DNA from: Kurthia senegalensis
GTDB lineage: Bacteria; Bacillota; Bacilli; Bacillales_A; Planococcaceae
DNA: 64,000 bases
NCBI RefSeq assembly: GCF_000285595.1
Contig: NZ_HE611069.1
Coordinates: forward strand, 1 to 64,000
Reading direction: 5' to 3'
The notes below the pieces were generated by a model. The model was not told the origin of the DNA and did no database searches. It saw only the letters and a list, made by a program, of their open reading frames with translations. The stretch's first letter is position 1; each line of letters begins with the position of its first letter. A program made the position numbers and the translations under genes. This document shows positions 26,641 through 35,401 of the stretch, piece after piece.

Positions 26641-27296
26641 TTATTTCACAATGTTAAAGTATTCTTCCATCGTAACATTTTTTGCATGTATTTTCTTCGC
26701 TAATGATTTACCGACGTAACGAAAATGCCATGATTCATACATATACCCGGTTATTTTTCTTTTCCTTTCGGATAACGTAAAACAAAACCGTATTCATGTG
26801 CATGTTTTGCTAACCATTTTGCGGCTCTCGTTTTAGCAAATGAATTCTCAGCAAAGTGTTTCGGATAACGAGAATCTCCAATATCAAACCCTAAGCCTGA
26901 TTGATGTTCGGAATAACCCGCACGTGCGCTGTATCGATCCGCTGCTTTTTGGCCGTCTCTCTTTTTGTAATTCGCATACAGTACTTGTTGACGACTAAAT
27001 GAACGGTACGTACTAAATGCTGTTAAACGATGCCCTGATTTACGTGCTGCTGTCGCCATTTGATTAAAAGCTTTACGTGCCGTTTTACTTTCTCCTGGCG
27101 CATATTTTTTAGGAAGTGGATGTTGCTTATTAACGATCAACACGCCATTTTTATAATACGGTTTCTTCGGAAGCTTTTGACCGATTATGTAGCCACCCGA
27201 ATCTTTCTTCACTGCAGCTTGGCTTCCTGTACTGAAACTAAAACAAATGAACAAACTTAGTCCACATATGAAAAGTTTTTTCCACGAACATATCAT
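26641..27296 (-). pseudogene. Second VanY-type D-Ala-D-Ala carboxypeptidase, frameshifted as sequenced
   Basis: Signal peptide of about 27 residues without a lipobox cysteine, then a VanY (peptidase M15B) domain about 60% like its upstream neighbour. The zinc motif SEHQSGLGFDIGD is present. The frame stops after LRYPKGKEK in a run of five A (26754-26758 on plus as T). One more A gives ITGYMYESWHFRYVG, with the missing zinc histidine, and an end at 26641, total about 218 aa. As written, the enzyme would lack a zinc ligand. Sequencing error is the likely cause. The family trims D-Ala from peptidoglycan precursors or stem peptides. Confidence 0.85.
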
Positions 27297-27318
27297 CTAC
27301 AAAACCCCTTTTGAAAGA

Positions 27319-28062
27319 TTACCCTTCCATGCCTAAATATTCTTCAAGCGTTGAGCCATCGTTATAAATTTTCGTTGCGATATCGACACCGACATAACGG
27401 AAATGCCATGACTCATACATATACCCCGTCACATCTTCTTTGTCGTTCGGATAACGCATAATGAATCCATATTTATGTGCATTTTCTGCAAGCCATTTAC
27501 CGGCTTCTGTTTCACCAAAACGATTTGAAGCAAAATCATTCGGCACATTCGCATCACCAATATCAAATGCTAAACCTGTTTGATGCTCTGAAAAACCAGG
27601 ACGTGCACTATAGCGATCCGCTGCTTTTTGACCATCTTTTGCCTTGTAATTTTCATACAATACCGTTTGACGTTCATATGAACGATACGTGCTAAACGCA
27701 TTAAACGTATAGCCTGATTTTTTCGCAAACGCATTTAATTTTTCAAATGCTGTGCGAGCTTCTTTGCTTTCACCTGGTGCATAATCTCCTGGCATCGGGT
27801 AACGCTTATTTGCGATTACAATACCGTTCACTTTTTTCACTTCAGTAGCGGGTTTTTGGTCGATTATATAACCACCGGCATCACGTTTTTCTTCAACCTT
27901 TTTCTCCGTTGTGACTTCCGTTTTTTGTTTTTCAACTTGTTGTTTGGACGTCTCTTGTGAAGAAGTTTGTTTCTCAGTTGTTGCATCCTCATCACCACAA
28001 GCAGCTAACAACATCGTTGCTGTTAGTGCAACGAGTGATAATGATCTTTTACTACATTTCAT
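27319..28062 (-). CDS. vanY: VanY-type D-Ala-D-Ala carboxypeptidase lipoprotein
   Basis: 247 aa lipoprotein with lipobox LAAC (cysteine 22), a Glu/Lys/Thr-rich linker to about residue 60, then a peptidase M15B domain with zinc motif SEHQTGLAFDIGD and the second histidine in ESWHFRYVG. It should act outside the membrane on D-Ala-D-Ala ends. It is followed by a shorter paralogue 22 bp downstream, a tandem duplication. No van resistance genes are nearby, so this is housekeeping wall trimming rather than glycopeptide resistance. Confidence 0.88.
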   Translation of the reverse strand: MKCSKRSLSLVALTATMLLAACGDEDATTEKQTSSQETSKQQVEKQKTEVTTEKKVEEKRDAGGYIIDQKPATEVKKVNGIVIANKRYPMPGDYAPGESKEARTAFEKLNAFAKKSGYTFNAFSTYRSYERQTVLYENYKAKDGQKAADRYSARPGFSEHQTGLAFDIGDANVPNDFASNRFGETEAGKWLAENAHKYGFIMRYPNDKEDVTGYMYESWHFRYVGVDIATKIYNDGSTLEEYLGMEG

Positions 28063-28083
28063 AATCGTTCACCCCATACTGTT

Positions 28084-28323
28084 TTATACGAATAAAGAAG
28101 CGATTGCTGCTACTGCTAAAATTCCGAAGAATATCGCAACACCACGCACGAATTTAGCTTCTTTCACATACCCTTTTGCGACCATATCTTTCGCACGTAC
28201 TCCATTAGTTAACGTAAATGTTACCGCAATTAAAATGACAGCTATATTGAATTGTTCTTTAATGATAAAGTAAACCGCTAATACACTCGCAATCGCCATA
28301 ATGATCCCTACTATTTTTTGCAT
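28084..28323 (-). CDS. Small membrane protein, 79 aa
   Basis: Three hydrophobic segments (residues about 2-20, 25-40 and 60-78) around a basic loop (RAKDMVAKGYVKEAKFVRG). Function unknown. The ATG at 28323 is chosen because AGAGGTG lies 9 nt upstream; a longer frame to 28383 would run through the yidC terminator hairpin. It precedes vanY by about 20 bp and could be co-transcribed with it. Confidence 0.7.
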   Translation of the reverse strand: MQKIVGIIMAIASVLAVYFIIKEQFNIAVILIAVTFTLTNGVRAKDMVAKGYVKEAKFVRGVAIFFGILAVAAIASLFV

Positions 28324-28345
28324 CGTTTGTTTCACCTCTTTTACG

Positions 28346-28377
28346 AAAAAATAGGTCAAAGCGCAAGCACTCTGACC
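28346..28377 (-). terminator. yidC terminator
   Basis: Minus-strand stem GGTCAGAGTGC / GCGCTTTGACC (two wobbles), 2-nt loop, followed by TA and T6. Confidence 0.8.
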
Positions 28378-28386
28378 CATCATTCT

Positions 28387-29277
28387 TTATTTTTTCTTGT
28401 TGCTTTTTTGCGCTTTCGCTGCACGTTCAGCAGGAGTTAATTTACGTTTTTCTTGTTTTTCCACAACACTAACTTCTTCTTTTTTACCGAAAAGAGATTT
28501 TTTCTCTTTTTTGATAATGTTTCCGTCAGCGTCCATTGGTGGATAAATTTTTTGCCCAAGTAACGTTTGGAATACTAATAATAAACCAGATACTGACCAG
28601 TAAAGTGGTAATGCAGACATACTTGAGAATGAAATAACCATAATCATGATTGGAGAAATGAACATCATAATTTTCATTTGAGCTTGTTGCTGCGTAGGCA
28701 TATTTGCCATCGATACTTTTGATTGCCAGAAGTAAATTGCACCGGCAATCAACGTCATAATAATATCTGTGTTACCTAGTTTAAACCATAGGAACTCATG
28801 TCCTTGAACTTCACTAGAGTAACGAATCGCATAGTATAACCCCATGATGATTGGCATTTGGATAATCATAGGAAGACAACCCATGTTTAGAGGGCTGACA
28901 TCATATTTTTTATAAAGACCCATCATCTCTTGTTGAAGTGCCATTTGCTCTTCTTTAGACTTCGTTGCTTTAATTTTCTTTTGGATTTCTTCCATTTCTG
29001 GACGAAGTTTATCCATTTTCGCCTTCATACCTTGTTGATTTTTATACGTCTTCAACATAAATGGCATCAAGATTAGACGGATAATAACCGTGATGATAAT
29101 GATCGCACCACCGTATCCTCCATCGAAAACAGTATTCCCGAAGAAATCAAGCAAGAAATCCATAGGTTTTACGAATGTGCTATAAAAAAAGCCTGTTTTG
29201 TTCTCAATTGAGTCACAGCCCGCTAAGATAAACGGAGCAAGACCAATTAATGAAAGTAAACCTAGTTTCTTCTTCAC
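28387..29277 (-). CDS. yidC: Membrane protein insertase YidC (OxaA/SpoIIIJ family)
   Basis: 296 aa lipoprotein insertase with lipobox LAGC (cysteine 21) and five membrane segments. The hydrophilic coiled stretch at about 80-125 is followed by MGCLPMIIQMPIIMGLYYAI. The C-terminal tail is basic (KLTPAERAAKAQKSNKKK). It inserts membrane proteins with or without SecYEG. It is not next to rnpA-rpmH, so it may be the second paralogue (YqjG/MisCB-like). No MifM-like upstream ORF is visible. Confidence 0.92.
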   Translation of the reverse strand: MKKKLGLLSLIGLAPFILAGCDSIENKTGFFYSTFVKPMDFLLDFFGNTVFDGGYGGAIIIITVIIRLILMPFMLKTYKNQQGMKAKMDKLRPEMEEIQKKIKATKSKEEQMALQQEMMGLYKKYDVSPLNMGCLPMIIQMPIIMGLYYAIRYSSEVQGHEFLWFKLGNTDIIMTLIAGAIYFWQSKVSMANMPTQQQAQMKIMMFISPIMIMVISFSSMSALPLYWSVSGLLLVFQTLLGQKIYPPMDADGNIIKKEKKSLFGKKEEVSVVEKQEKRKLTPAERAAKAQKSNKKK

Positions 29278-29377
29278 TTTTTTTCACCTACATTATTCTA
29301 TTAAACTAAGTGAAGTATACCGTATTTAACTATCAGTAATCAAATTAAAGAAAAGATAAATTATGAAACATTTCTTT

Positions 29378-30163
29378 TTAAACTAAACGCTCCGGTAGTT
29401 GAAAGCGGAAATACTCATGTTCTGGTTGATCACGGAAATGTTTGGGTGTTAGGCCAACATATTTTTTGAAAATACGCGTGTAGTAACTTTGGTTACAAAA
29501 ATGGAATTGTTCCGAAATGTCCGAGATACTTTTATTCGTATGGCGTAAGTAATATTGTGACTCTTCTACTCGACGAACGTTTAAATATTCAACGAGCGTA
29601 ATACCTACGTGTTCTTTGAAAATACGAGATAAATGACTCGTACTAATAGTAAAATGTTGTGCAATATCTTCTACTGATAAATCTGTTTCTACTTCATCAT
29701 CAATAAACATAATCACTTTATTAACCGTTTGGTGTTTGTATGACGGTTGTTTACGTTCTGAAATAACATAAATATAAAATTCAATTAAATCATCTGCGAA
29801 TTGTAAAAATTCCGCATCGTTCATTCGCTCATCAATCATCTCCACACAAGCTGTATTGAATGCGAATGCTTTTTTTAATGGTGCTTGATTTTCAATTAAT
29901 CGACGTGTGACGACTGAAGAGAGAATAATGAAGTAGTGTCGAATTGCTTTGAAAAAATGTTTTCCAGAGCGTTGTGATAGAAGATCAAGTAAACTTCTTA
30001 ATGATTCTTTCGCTGCGTCCGTTTCTAATTGATAAATTTCTCTTAATAGTTGAGCCTCAATTTCAAAGATTTTTTCCACACCATCATAACGATTCATCGT
30101 TTCAATTTCTTGAAAATAACGCTTTGAAATAGCTTCTGAGATAGAATATTGGTCTTGTAGCAT
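29378..30163 (-). CDS. AraC-family transcriptional regulator
   Basis: 261 aa. The first 150 residues are a helical domain without a recognisable cupin. The C-terminal 100 residues carry the double helix-turn-helix (LSVEDIAQHFTISTSHLSRI and SISDISEQFHFCNQSYYTRI, ending KKYVGLTPKHFR). It is a single gene with a large divergent intergenic region. The target is unknown. Confidence 0.85.
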   Translation of the reverse strand: MLQDQYSISEAISKRYFQEIETMNRYDGVEKIFEIEAQLLREIYQLETDAAKESLRSLLDLLSQRSGKHFFKAIRHYFIILSSVVTRRLIENQAPLKKAFAFNTACVEMIDERMNDAEFLQFADDLIEFYIYVISERKQPSYKHQTVNKVIMFIDDEVETDLSVEDIAQHFTISTSHLSRIFKEHVGITLVEYLNVRRVEESQYYLRHTNKSISDISEQFHFCNQSYYTRIFKKYVGLTPKHFRDQPEHEYFRFQLPERLV

Positions 30164-30612
30164 ATAGAATCCCCCATCTTTCTTAAAATACGCATTTTGT
30201 AATGAGTTTTAAACTTTCCTAAACGAAAATAGTAACATAAATAATTATTTCAAAAACATACATTTTAAAGATTATTCCAATTAGTAGTTCTTACTACTTA
30301 TTATAAACTGTGAGTAATTGAGTGATTTTTATAAAAATTATACAATAATATACAGGAAAGGGAAAGCATTTCGTCTAAAAAAATATGTAAAATTTATTAT
30401 ATTTTTAACATGTTATAGTTCATTCTACATAAGTCGACAAAATATCATTTTTTTGTTACGATATGAGAGTCTTTTGTTTCATTTTTAGCTAACATCAACA
30501 ATTTTGAATATTACATTTATTTTAAGTACTTAATTTTAGAATCAATCTATAGTAAAATGTTATGACAGGATGAAATGTATTTAAGATAACGAAAGAAACG
30601 AGGTATAAATGA
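30164..30612. other. Long AT-rich divergent intergenic region
   Basis: 449 bp without a gene, very AT-rich, between two divergent regulators. It contains the inverted repeat AGTAGT-TCTT-ACTACT near 30286-30301 and several poly-A/T tracts. It should hold promoters for both genes. None is strong enough for me to place. Confidence 0.5.
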
Positions 30613-31263
30613 ATGGATCCCAAATCTATCGAAGAACTAATAGAGGTCATTAAAGAATTTTTCCCAGATAATACTTCTATCGTCATCTCGGACACTGAAA
30701 AATACTTATATTATCAACCAAGTAAGAAAATTGATTTAAAAATTAAGCCTGGTGACGAAATTCCAGAAGGTTCAGCAACGCACAAAGCACTTGATTACGG
30801 ACAAAAAATTAACTCATTTATCGAACCAGATGTGTTCGGTGTACCGTACTATGGTATGAGTATCCCATTGTTAGAAGAAGGCGAAACAAAGGGGGCTATT
30901 ACAGCAATTTTCCCTCAAAAACCGTCTCCATTCTTAACAAATTACATCACAATTAAAATTGACGATTGTTGGTACCCGGTAAAACATAATGAAGTGATTT
31001 ACTTAGAAACACAACTTCGTAAAACATTTGTGAAAACGATGAAAAAAGAAGGTTATCACCGTCTTAATTTAAGTGATCTAGAATTATTCTTATCACCTGA
31101 TACATTCATTCGTTGTCATCGTTCTTATATCGTTAACATTGATTATATCGATGAAATCCAACCAGACTCTCACTCTACATTCCTATTAATTATGAAAGAC
31201 GGAACACGCATACCTGTAAGTCAACGCTATGCTAGTTACTTCCGTCGTTCACTAGGTTTCTAG
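30613..31263 (+). CDS. LytTR-domain transcriptional regulator with a PAS-like N-terminus
   Basis: 216 aa. Residues about 1-110 look like a PAS-type sensor with a GVPYYGMSIPL segment. Residues about 115-216 form a LytTR DNA-binding domain (IRCHRSYIVNIDYIDEIQPD). There is no receiver domain, so it probably senses a ligand rather than accepting phosphate. It lies just upstream of the CoA-transferase gene in the same direction but is separated by a terminator, and probably controls it. Confidence 0.85.
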   Translation: MDPKSIEELIEVIKEFFPDNTSIVISDTEKYLYYQPSKKIDLKIKPGDEIPEGSATHKALDYGQKINSFIEPDVFGVPYYGMSIPLLEEGETKGAITAIFPQKPSPFLTNYITIKIDDCWYPVKHNEVIYLETQLRKTFVKTMKKEGYHRLNLSDLELFLSPDTFIRCHRSYIVNIDYIDEIQPDSHSTFLLIMKDGTRIPVSQRYASYFRRSLGF

Positions 31264-31568
31264 AACTGGTGTCGTTGGAATAAATTTTACTATGAACCCG
31301 GGATTTTTTCGATTCTGGGTTTTTTTATGTTAAAAAGCTATCATTCCAGCAGTTTGTCACCATATTTACATAAAATAAGCCCTCCTAGTCATATCCTTAT
31401 TCGACTAACCATTATGCTATAACAAGCTTTAAATTTCTCTAAATTACGACTATTTATCCCTTTATTACAACGAAAAAAGAATTTGTGACAATTTGGTGAT
31501 AAAATTGCTTATAGTGGGGTTTTTACCTCTTCAAATAGGATTTTTTGAATTAAGAAAGAAGGATTTAT
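31264..31568 (+). other. Intergenic region before the CoA-transferase
   Basis: 305 bp. The terminator of the LytTR gene opens it. A possible promoter (GTGACA, 18 bp, TTATAG near 31490-31520) lies about 50 bp before the start codon. I do not see a clear pair of LytTR boxes. Confidence 0.45.
31295..31326 (+). terminator. LytTR-gene terminator
   Basis: Stem AACCCGGGA / TTCTGGGTT (two wobbles) followed by T5. Confidence 0.85.
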
Positions 31569-33080
31569 ATGACTAGTAAAGTCGAAGAAAGATTACGTTA
31601 TGCTGGATTAGAAGACAAAATCATGTCTGCTGACGAAGCATGTGCGTTAATCGAAAATGGTAATGTTCTTGGTTTAAGTGGATTTACTCGTGCTGGAGAT
31701 GCAAAATTTGTACCTCACGCATTAGCAAAACGCGCGAAAGATTTAGAAGACTTTAAAGTTGACGTATATACAGGTGCTTCACTTGGTTTCGATACGGATG
31801 CTGTAATGTCTGATGCTGGTATCGTTCGTAAACGTTTACCTTTCCAAGTAGACCGCACAATGCGTGGTCACATTAACAAAGGCGATGTTGGCTTCATCGA
31901 CCAACATTTATCAGTGACTTCTGAATACTTACGTCAAGGTGCAATGAAAATTGATGTAGCAATTATCGAAGCTACTGCCATTACAGAAGATGGTTATTTA
32001 ATTCCAACAACTTCTGTTGGGAACTCACCAATCTACGTAGAATCAGCTGATAAAGTAATCGTGGAATTAAACGTTGCTGCTCCAGCTGAATTAGAAGGAT
32101 TACACGATATTTATATGCCTGAAAAACAAGGCGAACGTGGTCCAATTCCAATTATGCACGCAAACGATCGTATCGGTGCTAAAGGAATTAAATTAAACAT
32201 GGACAAAGTAGTGGCAATCGTCGTTACAGAACAAGAAGATTCTCCATCTACAATCGTCCCAGCAGATGCTGAAACACAACAAATGGCTAACTTCCTACTT
32301 GATTTCTTCCGTTCTGAAATCAAAAAAGGTCGTTTAACAAATACATTAGCTCCACTACAATCTGGTATCGGTTCAGTAGCCAACGCTGTATTAGCAGGTA
32401 TGGTTGATTCTGAATTCGAAGACTTAGAAGTATTCTCTGAAGTACTACAAGATGCCGTATTCGATTTAATTGACGCCGGTAAAGTAAAATCAGCTTCTTG
32501 CTGTTCATTCACTTTATCTCGCGAAAAAATGGATGCCGTTATGCCTCGTCTAAAAGACTACGCTGACAAACTTGTATTACGTCCTCAAGACATTTCAAAC
32601 AGCCCTGAAGTCATTCGTCGCTTAGGTCTTATTTGTATGAATACAGCACTTGAATTTGATATTTATGGCAACGTAAACTCAACACACGTATCAGGTAGCA
32701 AAATGATGAATGGTATCGGTGGTTCTGGTGACTTCGCTCGTGCTGGTCGCCTATCAATCTTCGTTACAAAATCTGTTGCCAAAGACGGCAAAATCTCTTC
32801 AATCGTTCCAATGGTTTCTCACGTAGATCATAACGAACATGATGTAGATGTCGTTGTAACAGAACAAGGGATTGCTGATTTACGCGGATTAACTCCTCGC
32901 GAACGCGCTGAATTAATTATCGAAAATTGCGCACATCCAATGTACAAAGATGCATTAAAAGCATATTACGAAGAAGCAAAAGCAACTGTCGGTGGTCAAA
33001 CACCTCACATGCTTGGAAAAGCTTTCTCATTCCATACAAACTTAGCTGAACACGGTACAATGTTACCTTCAGAAAACTAA
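31569..33080 (+). CDS. Acetyl-CoA hydrolase/CoA-transferase (succinate:acetate CoA-transferase type)
   Basis: 503 aa, Cat1/Ach1 family. Family segments include GFTRAGDAKFVPHALAKRAK, LQSGIGSVANAVLAG, GIGGSGDFARAG and VTEQGIADLRGLTPRERAE. It moves CoA between acetate and succinate or hydrolyses acetyl-CoA, linking overflow acetate with the TCA cycle. Codon use is that of a highly expressed gene. RBS AGAAGGA precedes the ATG. Exact substrate cannot be read from sequence. Confidence 0.88.
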   Translation: MTSKVEERLRYAGLEDKIMSADEACALIENGNVLGLSGFTRAGDAKFVPHALAKRAKDLEDFKVDVYTGASLGFDTDAVMSDAGIVRKRLPFQVDRTMRGHINKGDVGFIDQHLSVTSEYLRQGAMKIDVAIIEATAITEDGYLIPTTSVGNSPIYVESADKVIVELNVAAPAELEGLHDIYMPEKQGERGPIPIMHANDRIGAKGIKLNMDKVVAIVVTEQEDSPSTIVPADAETQQMANFLLDFFRSEIKKGRLTNTLAPLQSGIGSVANAVLAGMVDSEFEDLEVFSEVLQDAVFDLIDAGKVKSASCCSFTLSREKMDAVMPRLKDYADKLVLRPQDISNSPEVIRRLGLICMNTALEFDIYGNVNSTHVSGSKMMNGIGGSGDFARAGRLSIFVTKSVAKDGKISSIVPMVSHVDHNEHDVDVVVTEQGIADLRGLTPRERAELIIENCAHPMYKDALKAYYEEAKATVGGQTPHMLGKAFSFHTNLAEHGTMLPSEN

Positions 33081-33086
33081 GAAACG

Positions 33087-33126
33087 AAAAAAAGACTGCG
33101 ATGAGTACTCATCGCAGTCTTTTTTA
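33087..33126. terminator. Bidirectional terminator
   Basis: Near-perfect palindrome AGACTGCGATGAG/TACTCATCGCAGTCT flanked by A6 and T6 between convergent genes. Confidence 0.92.
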
Positions 33127-33678
33127 TTATGCTTTTTTATGATGTTCCTCATGTTGTTCTTCATTTTGATATTGAACGGTCGTTAAGGCACCTTCGCCAA
33201 CCATGTCTTTTTCATCTAAATGATACGCTTCTTGTTTTTCTGTATGTTCTTGAGATTTTTCATTCTCATAGCTTACTTTTGTAAGCGCACCTTCGTCGAC
33301 CATTTCTTTTTCTTCGATATAGTATTCTAAATTTTCTTTTTCATTTACTTGTTCTTGAACTTGATCGTTGAAATATTGAACAGTCGTTAAGGCACCTTCA
33401 TCGACCATTTCTTTTTCTTCAATGTAATAAGACGTATCGCGATCTGGAATCGCCGTTGACTCGCCTTTTGTCATTTCGTTGTCATTAGAAGATGTTGCCG
33501 TATTTTTAACTTCTTCTACTTTATTCGTAATCGTTTCTTTTTGTTGAGCGATAAACTCTTCTACTTTTGCTTTTGTGCTATTGAAAGCCTCAACTGCTTT
33601 GTCACGATTTTCTTTTTTACGTAAGTAAGCATATGCCCCTGCAGCTAAACCTGCTAATATATATTTATTTTTCCCCAT
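33127..33678 (-). CDS. YtxH-like protein with three EKEMVDEGALT repeats
   Basis: 183 aa. The N-terminus (MGKNKYILAGLAAGAYAYLR) is a short hydrophobic anchor followed by a lysine/glutamate-rich helix, as in YtxH/general-stress small proteins. The C-terminal half holds three copies of a unit of about 20 residues: YYIEEKEMVDEGALTTVQY, YYIEEKEMVDEGALTKVSY and YHLDEKDMVGEGALTTVQY, joined by acidic linkers and ending in histidines. I do not recognise the repeat. ATG 33678 is preferred because GGAGG lies 8 nt upstream. Confidence 0.8.
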   Translation of the reverse strand: MGKNKYILAGLAAGAYAYLRKKENRDKAVEAFNSTKAKVEEFIAQQKETITNKVEEVKNTATSSNDNEMTKGESTAIPDRDTSYYIEEKEMVDEGALTTVQYFNDQVQEQVNEKENLEYYIEEKEMVDEGALTKVSYENEKSQEHTEKQEAYHLDEKDMVGEGALTTVQYQNEEQHEEHHKKA

Positions 33679-33840
33679 TTTCATAACCTCCAAGTAGTGA
33701 TGAAAGATTTACTGAATTAAATACCCTTTTTTTTAATAAAATAATCTTCACGTGATTTATTTTATTTACAAAATGAAGCGGCGTTCGTTTTGTGCTACTA
33801 TTTAGTATAGCACCAAATTTGAAAGGATGACGCGTTTACT

Positions 33841-34419
33841 ATGCCAACAAAAGGCGACTTAACGAAGCAACGTATATTAACGATTGCTCGTGAATTATTT
33901 TATTCCAAAGGTTTTGATGCGACTTCAACAGCTGAGATTGCTCGTGGCGCTAATGTGTCTGAAGCGACGATGTATAAATATTATAAAAGTAAAAAGGAGC
34001 TGCTAATTGCTTCGATTCAACCGACGTATATCGTAGAAGATCTAGCTGACTGCAGCCACTTTACGAACGCTGAGTTAATCGAGCATTGGATGGAAACATT
34101 TTTTAAAAAAGTAGAAAATAATTTACAACAATATATCATTTTATTCAGCGAATCTGTAAAGTACCCCGAAGCTTCTGAATCATATTTAAAGCTATTTCAT
34201 CAAGTGCTAGAAAGTGATGTAGAACTTGAAAAACGTGTTGCCAAAGGGTTATTACCAAACGTCGACATTACGATTTTAAAAGTCGGTATCATCGGTGCAT
34301 TAATTGCGATGCTCCAACATATGATTATTTATAAACAATTAGATGAACTAACAACCATTCCGCAAAACATTAAAGATTTAGTCCGTGATTTAATCAACGG
34401 CAGATTAGTTAATGCATAA
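33841..34419 (+). CDS. TetR-family transcriptional regulator
   Basis: 192 aa. The N-terminal helix-turn-helix includes ILTIARELFYSKGFDATSTA and VSEATMYKYYKSKKELL. The ligand domain is unassigned. GAAAGGATGACGCG precedes the ATG. It is divergent from the triple-repeat gene, a possible target. Confidence 0.9.
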   Translation: MPTKGDLTKQRILTIARELFYSKGFDATSTAEIARGANVSEATMYKYYKSKKELLIASIQPTYIVEDLADCSHFTNAELIEHWMETFFKKVENNLQQYIILFSESVKYPEASESYLKLFHQVLESDVELEKRVAKGLLPNVDITILKVGIIGALIAMLQHMIIYKQLDELTTIPQNIKDLVRDLINGRLVNA

Positions 34420-34429
34420 AATTAACGCC

Positions 34430-34459
34430 CGCCTACGACTTGTATTCGTAGGTTTTTTA
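34430..34459 (+). terminator. TetR-gene terminator
   Basis: Stem CCTACGA / TCGTAGG followed by T6. Confidence 0.8.
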
Positions 34460-34918
34460 TTTGTATTGTTCTGGATTTCCTGAAGGGATATGTTGACGAT
34501 TTTTACCGACTGGTGATTCTTGTAGTTGATTTTTATGACGCGTAAAACAAAGAATAGCAGCAATATAAAATAAAATAGACGGTAAGGACATAATGCAGGC
34601 AAAAACACCCGCTCCAATAAATAAAATTCCCGCAAACTTCGCATCTGTACGCAATTTAATCATACCTGCTGTTCCGAGTATTAAACTAATGAGTAATACG
34701 ACAATCACTAGCCAGCCGAGCGAGCCAAACAACTCAAATATATTTTGAATTTCTGTCATCGAAATTTCTTGATTCACATTTTGCTGTACTTTTTCTTGTA
34801 AATAATCACTATTTTTCAAGCTATCCAGACTGAATAAAATGATGCCTGTTGAAGCGATGCCGAATACATTTAAAATCGATGCAATAAGTGCTAATACTTT
34901 TTCAACTGTACGGTTCAA
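34457..34918 (-). CDS. DUF4064-type membrane protein
   Basis: 153 aa with four membrane segments (about 8-30, 68-85, 92-110, 112-128) and a proline/glutamine-rich tail. The pattern fits DUF4064 proteins of unknown function. The first loop holds an acidic stretch with no cysteine. Alone between convergent and co-directional neighbours. Confidence 0.7.
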   Translation of the reverse strand: MNRTVEKVLALIASILNVFGIASTGIILFSLDSLKNSDYLQEKVQQNVNQEISMTEIQNIFELFGSLGWLVIVVLLISLILGTAGMIKLRTDAKFAGILFIGAGVFACIMSLPSILFYIAAILCFTRHKNQLQESPVGKNRQHIPSGNPEQYK

Positions 34919-35012
34919 AATAACCTCACCTTCCTCTAAAATGTCATCTCAATGCCACCAATCCACTCTCCTGTACTATTCTATTGTTATTTACTTATAC
35001 CCTTTTTATGCC

Positions 35013-35042
35013 ATAAAAAAAACGCCTAGCAAGCTAGACGTT
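35013..35042 (-). terminator. Terminator of the GNAT gene
   Basis: Minus-strand stem AACGTCTAGC / GCTAGGCGTT followed by T8. Confidence 0.85.
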
Positions 35043-35050
35043 TGTCACAA

Positions 35051-35335
35051 TTACGAAACTTTTACATCATCGTAATCATTTGATTTTTCAAAAGCAGCTA
35101 CAACATATGAGCAAACTGCTTCAATTTTATAATTTTTTTCACGTGCATAATCAGCTGCACGATTTAATAATTGTTTGGCGACACCTTGACCTCGAAGTGA
35201 ATTGTCTACGAATGTATGTTCAACGACCATTACATCACCTAACTGTGTCCAAATAATCTCCGCATCTGCTTTGTCACCTACAAGATGTTCAAATGCAAAT
35301 TCTTCTCCACCACGATTAGAAAACTCAAATTCCAT
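35051..35335 (-). CDS. Small GNAT-like N-acetyltransferase (YjdJ type)
   Basis: 94 aa GCN5-related acetyltransferase of the short type. The acetyl-CoA motif is LRGQGVAKQLLNRAADYARE. The C-terminus is KIEAVCSYVVAAFEKSNDY. ATG 35335 is preferred because GAGGGAG lies just upstream; a longer frame to 35377 has no RBS. Substrate unknown. Confidence 0.8.
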   Translation of the reverse strand: MEFEFSNRGGEEFAFEHLVGDKADAEIIWTQLGDVMVVEHTFVDNSLRGQGVAKQLLNRAADYAREKNYKIEAVCSYVVAAFEKSNDYDDVKVS

Positions 35336-35401
35336 ACTATTCACTCCCTCTACTAAATTACCGTAATTGTAGCACAACTTTTTCTGAAATACTCTTCGTG
35401 C

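Noticed and set aside
26641-28062. Glycopeptide resistance locus from the VanY genes
   Set aside because: No vanH, ligase vanA/B or vanX-type gene and no two-component pair is nearby.
28324-28383. N-terminal extension of the 79-aa membrane protein
   Set aside because: The extension runs through the yidC terminator hairpin and AGAGGTG marks the inner ATG.
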